Shown here in pieces: positions 45,901-55,700 of a stretch of 64,000 nucleotides of DNA. The notes beneath the pieces are model-generated. The model made no database searches. It worked only from the letters and a program-made list of their open reading frames with translations, and was not told where the DNA came from. Position 1 is the first letter of the stretch. Every line of letters begins with the position of its first letter. Both the position numbers and the translations under genes were made by a program. Origin of the DNA: Closterium sp. Naga37s-1 (Eukaryota; Streptophyta; Zygnematophyceae; Desmidiales; Closteriaceae); the NCBI GenBank assembly GCA_947471745.1, contig CANJKZ010000826.1, positions 1,550,001-1,614,000 of the forward strand. The letters run 5' to 3'.

Positions 45901-47753
45901 GCAGCACGGGGATTGACCTGCCTCAAGGGGCACGAGAGAGGTGCACACTGCAATCTTGCTCGCATGCCCTCATCATGCCTCCCTCCCACGTCCTCTAGTG
46001 GTTACTCTGGTTTTTATTAGTGTGTTTCTGTGTCATTGCCATATTGGGGTGTCGTTGGGGTAGCTTCACAGCCCTCCACATGTTGACTTGTCTCACTTTT
46101 ACTTATACGTTCCTCCCATTAGCGGACACGTCACTGCCCACCTCTCTTCCTTGTCTGTGCCACAACCTTCTCCCCCTCCTCTCACATCCGACCCCCCCCT
46201 CTTTGTATCTCCTCATCTGTGCCCACTATCTCCTCATCTGTGCCCACTATTTCCTCATCTGTGCCCACTATTTCCTCATCTGTGCCCACTATTTCCTCAT
46301 CTGTGCCCACTATTTCCTCATCTGTGCCCACTATTTCCTCATCTGTGCCCACTATTTCCTCATCTGTGCCCACTATTTCCTCATCTGTGCCCACTATTTC
46401 CTCATCTGTGCCCACTATTTCCTCATCTGTGCCCACTATTTCCTCATCTGTGCCCACTATTTCCTCATCTGTGCCCACTATCTCCTCATCTGTGCCCACT
46501 ATTTCCTCATCTGTGCCTACTATTTCCTCATCTGTGCCCACTATTTCCTCATCTGTGCCCACTATTTCCTCATCTGTGCCCACTATTTCCTCATCTGTGC
46601 CCACTATTTCCTCATTTGTGCCCACTATTTCCTCATCTGTGCCCACTATTTCCTCATCTGTGCCCACTATTTCCTCATCTGTGCCCACTATTTCCTCATC
46701 TGTGCCCACTATTTCCTCATCTGTGCCCACTATTTCCTCATCTGTGCCCACTATTTCCTCATCTGTGTCCACTATCTCCTCATCTGTGCCCACTATTTCC
46801 TCATCTGTGCCCACTATTTCCTGCTCGTCCCCCTCACTCGCTTTCCCGTCGTCCTCTTCCTTCCTTTTTCTTGTCCCCTGCACTACCAAACGTGCTTTGC
46901 AATGCAAAGGGACACCTTGAAATCTAAGACTTCCCTTTCCTTTCGTTCTCTTTCCTTTACTTTCCTTCCCTTCCCATGTCTTCCATCCAATTCCCTTTTC
47001 TTCCATTTCCTATCCTTTCCTCACCTTCACCTCTTCCCGTCTTTTTCTTTCACTGTTCACTCCCTCCCTTCCCCACTCTTTTTCCTTCCTCCCCTTCCTC
47101 CCCTTCCTCCCCTTCCTTTCCTTTCCTTTCCGTTCCTTTCCTCACTCGCATCTGCTGCCCCAATCAGTACCCTCTTTTCTGCCTTCCCCTATGCCATGCT
47201 TTCTAATTCCCCTCTGCTGCATCTGTCTCCCAGGTGGTCCACAGCAGCGGTGAGCACGCCGAGGAGCATAGTGGAGGGGGAGGCGCTGCCGCTGGGCAGA
47301 GAGTGGGCGAGAGGCGGGGCGTGGGCGAGGGAGGGGCCGTGGGAGCAGGAGCAGGGGCGCGCGGGGGAGGAGAGGCGCAGCGGGCGGGTGGGGAGTGAGG
47401 GGCAGAGCGGAGGGGACTCGGGGTATGGCAGTGACGTGGGGTATGGCGGGGATGGGGAACTGGGGAGTGATGTGTGGGGTGGGGAGGAGGATGAAGAGGA
47501 TGAGGAGGATGAGAAAGAGTCTGGCATGGTGCTTGCATCAGCAGCAGCAGTGGTGCATGCTGCTGTGCGCGTTGGTGTGTTCACAAACACTCATCCTGGC
47601 ACACAGGCTGGGGGGGTCACATGTGGCACACGCAGTGCAATGCAGCCTACCACCTGGCCCCCACCACCACCAGCAGCAGCAGCAGAAGCAGCTCTGCAGC
47701 CGTGCTGTTTCCATCCAGCAGACTTTCAAATCCCACCCAAAGTAGACTTGTGA
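42983..47753 (+). CDS. Hypothetical disordered protein, probably three or more exons
   Basis: I do not recognise this gene. A GC-rich frame runs from ATG 42983 with Gly/Arg/Glu-rich, His-Gly (HGHAHGHGHG) and acidic runs and ends at tandem donors: CAG|GTGAG after 44869 and again after 44910. A C homopolymer (44917-44938) follows. The next block begins at tandem acceptors after 45131 or 45178 and runs with Ser/Asp-rich (SLSDRDRLSDAH) then Gly/Ser/Arg-rich content to about 45930. An intron with a 21-bp minisatellite may follow, and a last block starts near 47234 (CTCCCAG|GTGG), with an acidic segment (EEDEEDEEDEKE) and a stop at 47751-47753. GC-biased, long, co-directional frames and splice sites support a gene; low complexity and lack of homologous motifs keep confidence low. 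Exact frame in exons 2 and 3 is uncertain. Confidence 0.4.
44861..45195 (+). repeat. Duplicated donor and duplicated acceptor around one intron
   Basis: Donor side: GGGCAGGCAGGTGAGGCC (44860) and GGGAAGGCAGGTGAGCCC (44901), 41 bp apart. Acceptor side: CATCACCATTGTGCAGCTTCGG and CATCGCCATTGTGCAGCTTCGG variants, 47 bp apart. Both offsets are not multiples of three, so the choice of site changes the frame. Confidence 0.8.
46205..46822. repeat. 21-bp minisatellite, about 29 copies
   Basis: Tandem CTCATCTGTGCCCACTATTTC units, with occasional T/C variants, lie in what is probably an intron of the unknown gene. Because 21 is a multiple of three, frames stay open on both strands (LICAHYF forward, EEIVGTD reverse); no other evidence suggests translation. 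Confidence 0.97.
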
Positions 47754-49238
47754 CCATGGCTCGCTCATTGTGGCTGTACTCACAGTACCGTATAAAGTTC
47801 TTGCTTGATTACAGATAGTATCAATTAAGCTACGATTGGCAGTATGAACACAGAGTAGGAAAACAGATAGTGTGGCAGTATGAATGATTGTGGAGGAGGC
47901 ATAGGATGCTTCATAGTGTCCGTCGACCCTTGGAAGATGTCAAACAGATGCTCTGCTGTGCCTTATCACTTCTTCGCTGCTCCTGCTGCTGCTTGTGTCT
48001 TCAGCTTGCTCTGAGCAGATGGGATGGGTGGGGAGGTGGGTGGGTGGGCGTGAGAGGCAGGTGAGTTCAGTTGGCATGGCAAGCAACTGGAGAGCCAGCG
48101 GAGACGGTGCATCCCTGCGGCACACATCAAGACATGCCATGCCATCCATGAAGCAGACATGTCTGCAACTTTCACAAAAGCCATCCTCGCACACAGCCGC
48201 TCACCCCCAAGCTGCGAGCCGACGTTTGAGCTAACTCAAAAGTCCGCAGTGCGGGTGCTTTGTCGTTCGCAACCGCAGTGTGGCATGTCCCATTTGAGCT
48301 TCATTCGCGACGGGTTCATTCACTGAGCGATCAGGACCGTCATTATGCAGCATAACAGCCCCATTGCGTCACTGCGTAGAGATGGGAGTGACGAGCGCGG
48401 CAAAACAGCCTCATTGCGTCACTTGATAGAGATGGGAGTGACGAATGAGCTGCGGACGACTAATGACAACAATGAAAGCGATCCGCGAGTTTACCTGAGA
48501 GCCAGAGCGTACTTCGCGGGGAAAACAGAGCTCGCCGCGTAGAGGTAGGAGGTGGGGAGCGAGAAGAGCTCACCGCATAAAGGTAGGAGCTGACGAGCGT
48601 GGTGCCGACGACCACGGCGAAGGCGACGCCGGTGAAGTGACGGCTAAACGGACGGGATGACGACAGGCGGGCGCTGGTCGACTGACGGGAAGATGGAAAA
48701 CTTGACGGCTGCAGGAAAACGGAGCATGTAAAAGGAACGGGAATAAGACGAATAAGACGGGAAACGGGAATGAGTTTCATAAGTTAGGAAAGCGGGGAAC
48801 GACGAGTGGTCGGGCATCGAGTGAATGGTGGAGCAGAGAAAAGCCACACGACATGAGCGAGCGAAGACGAGGCTATGCGACAAGACAGGACGGCCGCTGG
48901 TGGCTGGCGTGTTCTGAGACTAGAATGCGACGAGGCAGCGACGACTCATGCACAGCGGGAACAGCGCAGACAACGACATGATCAAAACGACGCGTAGACG
49001 AAACGCGTGAGGAAAAATCGGTGAGAGTGACGTGTAGGCAGCGTCTCGCCTTACCTACGCGCACAGCACGCTGGGGACTGGCAAGTGTAGGGTGTTGGTA
49101 GGGGGCTGGTTTCACCAGATGAGGCTTGCGCGGTTGGCTCGCCCATCTCTGATTTGGACAACACCCCGGAAACATGACTGACGAAAATATCCAGGGACCC
49201 TCGATATAGGTAACCTGTAGGAATTGGCTTTCATCCAT
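47754..49238. other. Intergenic region with a short direct repeat
   Basis: No gene supported. A 50-bp tandem pair (48354-48403 and 48404-48453) shares CATTGCGTCACT and TAGAGATGGGAGTGACGA. Two related segments with GAGCTC(G/A)CCGC lie at 48529 and 48568. Confidence 0.5.
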
Positions 49239-49622
49239 TGTTACAACTATCAGCTATTTGGTATTGAACTAAGCAGCCACACATGGGACCATTCTGTATT
49301 GCTTATGTTTGGGAATAAAACAAACATTATTGCGAGCATAGCATAGCTATAAGGAATTACAATTCCTTACTCTACTCGCACTTTAGCGAGTTCATTCCGA
49401 GGAGCACGCGTCAGCTCAGTTCGGCCTATTTCGTCGCCTCAAACCACTCCCGAGTCGGCCTCGCTCCAATCGCAACCATCACCGAGCCATCTTCGCCCGA
49501 CCTCTTCGCCTAGCTAGGACTTCCCCTATTTAGGCCTCGCTACTTTCCTTGTATCGTCATTAAGTAGTTTAGTATTCTCGTTATTCGTTTTACTGCGCAC
49601 TCTGCAAGCTTCATTCATAACA
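49239..49622 (+). repeat. 5' LTR of gypsy B with adjoining primer site
   Basis: A 384-bp TG...CA segment begins TGTTACAAC and ends CATAACA, with TGTTA/TAACA terminal inverted bases. Two bases later is TGATATCAGAGC (49625-49636), an initiator-Met-type primer site, placing the interior to the right. No partner LTR is visible, so the left edge is inferred. Confidence 0.6.
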
Positions 49623-50752
49623 CCTGATATCAGAGCTACTTTCCAAGCCTACCCCGTTTTTTAGAGTGTGTTACCCCTCGGGGGGGGGGGGGGGGAAGGG
49701 GGGGGACGAGGAAGGATGTCTTGGGGTCCAGGAGTTGCGTAGGTCGGCCAAGAGAACGGGTAAGTTGCTTTTTGCGGCCATAGATTTTTCGTGCACTCCG
49801 CGGCATCGCCGGATTCTTGCCTTCGACGGTCGCGATCGACCGTGACCTCCCTCTCCCTGGGCAACGGACAGCTGGAGCTGTCGCGACATTAAAAGTGAGT
49901 TACTATTCCGCTGCATTCTTACCGACGATTTCTGAATTTTGTGAGGCAGGTGGCGTTAGCGGACCAGCGTCGGCACCTGCACGAATTTTTTGTAAGTCGT
50001 CACGATGAGTGGCAGTTGACGACGTCGAACCTGGGTCAACAGCTGCGCGTCAATTTTGGAGTTCGTCTAATGCGGCAAGTTACGACGGTGGCTCGTTGTC
50101 ATTTTGCGCGCATGACTCGCGGAATGTGTTTCGGCAGCCGTTGACAACGGACATGCGACACTGCGGGTGACAATTTCGGAACAACTATGGAGGAAAAATT
50201 GGCTGGGGAACTCGCAAGGCGAAAATGGAGTTTTGCGTCAGAGGATCCCGACGGCTGGGGGAGTTAGACGCTCAAGCCGCCCGAATTATGTGGGGGTTGA
50301 GTATCATCCCGTCTGACTGGATAGTACGGCGCTTACCGTACTGACGGGCGAGTCGTCGACGATTTTCGGCAGACGTGCTTGTGGACAGACGGGAACTTTG
50401 AACCCGCCGACACTTACGGGCTGCAACAGACAATGACATGGCTGAATCGTACTTAGCGGAAGTGGGGCGCAGGCGCGAGAGCATATCGGGACTGAACACC
50501 CGAGAAATACTCGTTTGTTGCTGCGTGCCAGGAGTTGTTTGCCAGCTGTTCGACAGTTTTGAGACCAGTTTCCCCGTTCAAGGAAGTTGTTTTCGGGGAC
50601 AGCCGCAGCAGCCCACGATTAGACGGTGTTCAAGGTGCCACCCCGACAATTTCGGAGTGTCGTGCAGGCCGCCGGGACACGCGAAAAGAGACTGCCCAAT
50701 GGCTAAGCGGGGGTTGAAGAACGTCGGTGTGAGAGTACGACGTCTTTGCTAG
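49623..50752 (+). pseudogene. Gypsy B leader and gag remnant
   Basis: A G homopolymer (49679-49695) and broken frames follow the primer site. Near 50655-50700 a zinc-knuckle-like SCRPPGHAKRDCP appears in which the first Cys of CX2CX4HX4C is missing. No start or capsid core could be confirmed. The assignment to the same element as 52170-52379 rests on order and orientation. Confidence 0.45.
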
Positions 50753-52130
50753 ACTTTACTTGCTTGATACTGCTTTATTACGCATTATGTAGCTTAGCTT
50801 TGCATTATTTTGCTTGCTTTTGCTAGATTTCCTAGGTTCGTTGCTTTTACTATATTTATTATAGTTATAGGCATCGAACTAGGTTGAGTGCACTGAATTC
50901 TAGGCTTTTCGGTTGCCACCGAATTGCCTTCTACCGAGTTTGGGAAGGACCCGTTCGGGACGCTTCGCGACCCGCGCAACCTTCTAGTAACACCAGGGAG
51001 GTTAATTGGTCGACCTGGTCGACCACCCAGTGTGCGCCCTGGTCGACGAACCCCTCGTCGATCACCGCGCCCGTCGAACTACTTCCCAGGTCGACGGAGG
51101 GGTCCGTCGACCACCAAGCTCAGCTTCAGCAGTCGAGCTCCCCTTGTCGACGGCTCCAGCCCCGCGACTGACTTGTGTATCTCAACAGTCACCTCGTCGA
51201 TCTGGCCCACAGAAGTAGGCCGTCGGCTCATTGTCGACGGTATTGTTGTGTGATGCAATCATATACATTCACGTCTGTCTGCCTCCCATCACATGTTCGT
51301 GCGTTGCATGCGTGGTTTGAGCGTGTGCAAGAATTTGTGTTTTCCGTGGTTTGGATATTCTGAGTGTGTGTGAATGTTATTTGGCTTGAGCAGATATCTG
51401 AAGTGACTCCTCTGCTCAAGAGCTTTTCGACGAACCAAGTATCGCTTTAATTGGAGCACGAACAAGAAAGTTACGAACGTTAGAAGTTCGTATGCTTTTG
51501 ATATTTGGTTGTGGTGACTATGGGAAGTTGTGGGGTTGACTCCATAAGGGGTACAGACTTTTGGGGGTTGGGAAATTCGTCCCCATCACTGTAGATGCTG
51601 CCAAGTGGTTGGGAGAAACCAAATTGGGTTGGCAAGTGTGGCCAACTTGGGCGAGGTGGATTGTGGAGGTTGGGAAATGGACAAAGGTCAAAGTGGGGTT
51701 CCTACAGGGAAGGGATTTGGTGTGCTTATGGAGTTTCCTTGGTTGGAGACTCTCTTGGGACCTTCCCTCTCGTCCTCCTCATCCCCTCCCACCTGGTTTA
51801 GTGCTACTCTAACTTTCTTGTGTGAGATTGTGTGAACTTGTGAGACTCTTATGATTGAGTTAAGTTCTTATGTCAGCATACCCCCCTGTGCGCCGAAATT
51901 GATAAGTCGAGTTATACTTCACCTCTTGATACGATTCAACTTGGGAATTGTAGCTATGCTCTGCTACAACATATCCAAAATTGGTGAAGTTTCAATAATG
52001 CAATTTTTTGTCGACGACGTTTCCTATGAAGTCGACAATTCTGTCCAGAGTTCCAAGCCAACGATTTTGAGAAATTTAGGCACCTAATCTTCGTAGACTC
52101 TGTCCTTAGTCTCTAACAAGTATCGCCGCA
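50753..52130. other. Unassigned AT-richer stretch
   Basis: No gene is supported. 50753-50890 is AT-rich and TTGCT-rich. 51000-51240 holds seven GTCGAC palindromes and several GTCGA half-matches. 51440-51850 has G-rich open frames without motif. This interval may be decayed interior of gypsy B or other inserts. Confidence 0.35.
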
Positions 52131-52169
52131 GCGGTCCCCTGCAGCTCGACGCAGCCGCCGTTGAGCTGC

Positions 52170-52379
52170 TCTCCCACTGGTGGATAGTGGTGTGTCACAT
52201 TCGTTGTGCGACTACGGGACATTGGATAAAATTGGGGAGTCCTTAAAGAAGACCCAGTTTACAGCAACAATGGTGGACAGCAAGAAGCTACCCATCCATG
52301 GCGAATCAACCCTACAGCTACAAATATGTGTGCTAAGGTGGAAGCCGACGTTGCCGGATACGATCATCAAGGAATCAGA
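52170..52379 (+). pseudogene. Gypsy B protease, 5' part (split by copia B)
   Basis: VDSGVSHSLCDYGTLDKIG carries the DSG active-site signature of a retropepsin-like protease, followed by a flap-like MVDSKKLPIHGE. The frame continues without interruption on the other side of copia B at 59257 once one TCAGA is removed. Confidence 0.7.
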
Positions 52380-52509
52380 TGTCAGAATGAACAAGAGTGA
52401 TTGAACTAGGAAAGAGTTTGGTACAAGTAGGAAACCCTAAACTTACTGTACCCCATAGTAACTACCCCACTACAGCCTAAACAAACTGTAGCAGATATGA
52501 CATTTGAAA
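52380..52509 (-). repeat. 3' LTR of copia B
   Basis: 130 bp, starts TGTCAGAATG, ends TTTGAAA. The last but one base differs from its partner (TTTGATA), and both differ from TTTGACA of copia A, so one terminal base has mutated. Polypurine tract adjoins at 52510. Confidence 0.95.
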
Positions 52510-52743
52510 CACCCCCATAGGCAAAGTGGGGGAGAGCAAGGGGTCACAAGACCAGTCAAGAAGGGCAAAGCAAGCTCAGGGTGGATCACAAAGTCACCAC
52601 ACTCACTGAGCACAAGCAAAGGGCCACAAGGCCAGTTCACATGCATTGGCATATATGCAACACAAACATCACAGTGATCTCTACCTAGCAAAGCAAGCAT
52701 GCAGGTATATACATATAAATATAGATCACAGTACAAGCAAAGC

Positions 52744-55700
52744 CTACAGCAAGTGAGGAAAAGTGGGCACAAGCCCTAGCATAGTGCAAAAATGCTGATG
52801 ATCACCAGACTGAAGTGCCTTGGTGAATATATCAGCAGTGTTGGCCCGAGTGGCCACGTAACGCAGACGAAGCTGACCACGCTGCTGCAACTCTCGAGCC
52901 AGGAAGTACCGCAGAGCTATGTGCTTCGTTCTGTGCTCCAGTCTGTGCTCCTCACACAAGGCAATGGCAGCCTTGTTGTCGACGTACAGCACTGGAGGAG
53001 AACGAGGCGGCTCTCCCAAGTCGGTCAGCAGGTAGGTGAGCCAGCGTAACTCCTGTGCAGCCATGGGTGTCGCGTAGATCTCAGCCTCACAACTGGAGCT
53101 GAGAACTGAAGACGAGCGTGTAGAACGCCAAGAAACTGAACCAGAGCCAAGGCTGAAGGTGTAACCCTGTAACGACCGCTGAGTAGCCTGGTCGTCAACC
53201 CAAGAAGCGTCTGAGTGCCCAGTGAGAACAACTGAGCTCCTCCCTCCAAGCACGAGCCCCATGCCTGATGTACTGCACAAGTAGCGCAGTACCCTCTTAG
53301 CAGCATCCATGTGCACCTTTCGGTGCCGACAAGGAGCCACGTAGCGAGCCAGAAGGCCAAGAGGGTACGCGAGGTCAGGACGAGTGCAAGTCATCAGGTA
53401 CATGAGGCAGCCAACTAGCTCTGGGTAAGGACCACTCGGCTCTACGGACTCGTCCGAAGGTGGAGCTGAGAGCGAGTGACCTGTAGCCAGAGGAGTGGCC
53501 TGTGCCGAGGACCAGGTGAAGCCGAAGCGCTGAAGGACCTGCTGCACCATGTGTGACTGAGTCAGTGTGATGGTGCGGCGTGCTCTGTCCCGGGTGATCT
53601 GCAAGCCAAGGTAGCTGCGCAGTTCACCCAGGTCTGTGCACGTGTGTCTCTTTTGCAGCTCCGACTTCACGTGGGCGAGAGGCTCAGTGTCAGCAGTGGC
53701 AAAGACCAAGTCGTCGACGTACACGAGGATGTAGAACGGCGGCAGCGAAGTGTCGGTGCGCAGAAACAGCGACGGGTCAGCAGTAGAAGGCGCGAACCCA
53801 AGAGCCGCAAGTGTAGTCCTCAGTGTGTCGTGCCACTCACGTGGCGCCTGGCGGAGACCGTAGACCGGCCGCCGGAGGCTCCACTGGGTACCAGGAGGAA
53901 ACGACCTTGTGAAGCCAGGAGGGCGGCGCAGCCAGATCTCCTCGTGCAGGCTGCCCTGCAAGAAAGCTGTGCTGAAGTCAAGAGAGTGAAGCTCGTAGTC
54001 ACGCTGAGCGGCAACGTGCAGTAGCACCCGAAGAGTGGTCATCTTCGAGGTGGGGGAGAAGGTCTGAAAGAAGTCTACTCCCTCTCGCTGACTGAAGCCT
54101 CGAGCAACGTAACGAGCCTTGAAGACAGGCGGAGAACCTGGCGGCCGCTTCACCCTGAAAATCCACATGCCACTGACGATGTTCGCCCCAGGAGGGGGAA
54201 CCTCGTCGACGTAAGTGCCAGTGGACTTCCAGGATGCCATCTCTGCGTCCATGGCTGACTGCCACTGAGAGGAGTACTCACCCGCGATCGCCTCAGCGTA
54301 AGAGCGCGGGGCCGGGATGTCTGGTGCATCTGGGTCTCCCTCAGGTGCAATCAGCATGGACACGAGATGAGGTACAGCGGCGGCAAAGCACTCAAACTCC
54401 TCCTGCCTGTCCTCAAGGACGTCCGTGCCAAGAGCACACTCACCCCCAACGGACGGAGGACAGACAGACTCAGACTCAGACTCAGCAACAAGACTCGCAG
54501 CGTAGTCTAGACGACAGTGAGCAGCAAAGTCGACAAGCTCAGCAACTAAGGCAGACGCAGCAGCTGACTCAAAGGAAGGGTCAGTGACAGCAGTGGCTAG
54601 GAGACGCGTGACAGTAGGACTAGCAGCACGAAAAGAGTCAGACTCCGGGTCAGCAAGGGCAGGAAGAGAGGACGCAGGAGGAGAAGGCAGCGGGACACGC
54701 TGTGGAGGAGTGGAAGGACGAAGCGTCATCTGGTGAGTGCCTGGGACAGCAGGAGGACGCTGACGCGGGACACGACGACCAGTACGAGTAGCACGAACAG
54801 GTGACGCAGACCGAGGCTCAGGCGACACAGGACGAGACTCAGGCTCACGACGCTCCGTAAGACCGCCTGTCGGACCAGTGTAGGGAGAAGGACCAGGGAG
54901 TGGCGAGGCAGGCGGTAGCAGTGACAGCGACTGGACAGGCGGAGGACACTCTAAGGCGGGAGCAGGACAAGGAGGAGGCGGCTGACCAAGAACCTGCTGA
55001 AGGAGGGGAACGAAGTACGGCCGTGGCCGTGAAGTGCCCCCAGAACCAGCAGAGACAGCACCAGAACCTCCAGCAGCAGCTCCAACTCCCTCAGCACCAC
55101 CAGCAGCTCCAGTACCTCCAGTAGCACCAGCAGCACCTCCAGCAGGACCAGCACTAGCAGCTCCGCCAGCAGCTCCAGTACCTCCAGCAGCACCAGCACC
55201 AGCCGCACCACCAGCCCCAGTACCAGTAGCACCACCAGCAGCTCCAGCAGCTCCAGTACCTCCAGCAGCACCAGCAGCACTTCCAGCAGGACCAGCTCCA
55301 GCAGCTCCAGTAGCAAACCCAGGGTCAGCAGTAACACCAACTCCAGTAGACTCAGCGCCCTCAGCTCCAGCTCCAGTAGCACCTCCAGCTCCCAGAGCAC
55401 CACGGCGGCGGCGACAGTACCGAGAGTACCACTCACGTAGCTGCTGGGAAGAGAGAACGTCCCCAGGCGCAGCACCCCCAGGCTCAGGACCTCCAGACTC
55501 AGCACCCCCAGGGACAGCACCCCCAGTCTCAGCACCCCCAGGCTCAGCACCCGCAGTCTCCGCACCCCCAGGCTCAGCACCCCCAGTCTCCGCACCCCCA
55601 GGCTCAGCACCCCCAGTCTCAGTACCCCCAGACCCAGCACCACCAAGCTCAGCAGGCTCAGGCTCAGCACGCTCAGTACCTCGCGCAGGGCTAGAGTCGT

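Noticed and set aside
46182-47006. EEIVGTD-repeat protein on the minus strand
   Set aside because: The 21-bp repeat is a multiple of three, so open frames are expected; no independent evidence of coding.
51561-51835. Three overlapping plus-strand frames as small genes
   Set aside because: Different frames of the same G-rich stretch without motif or codon bias.
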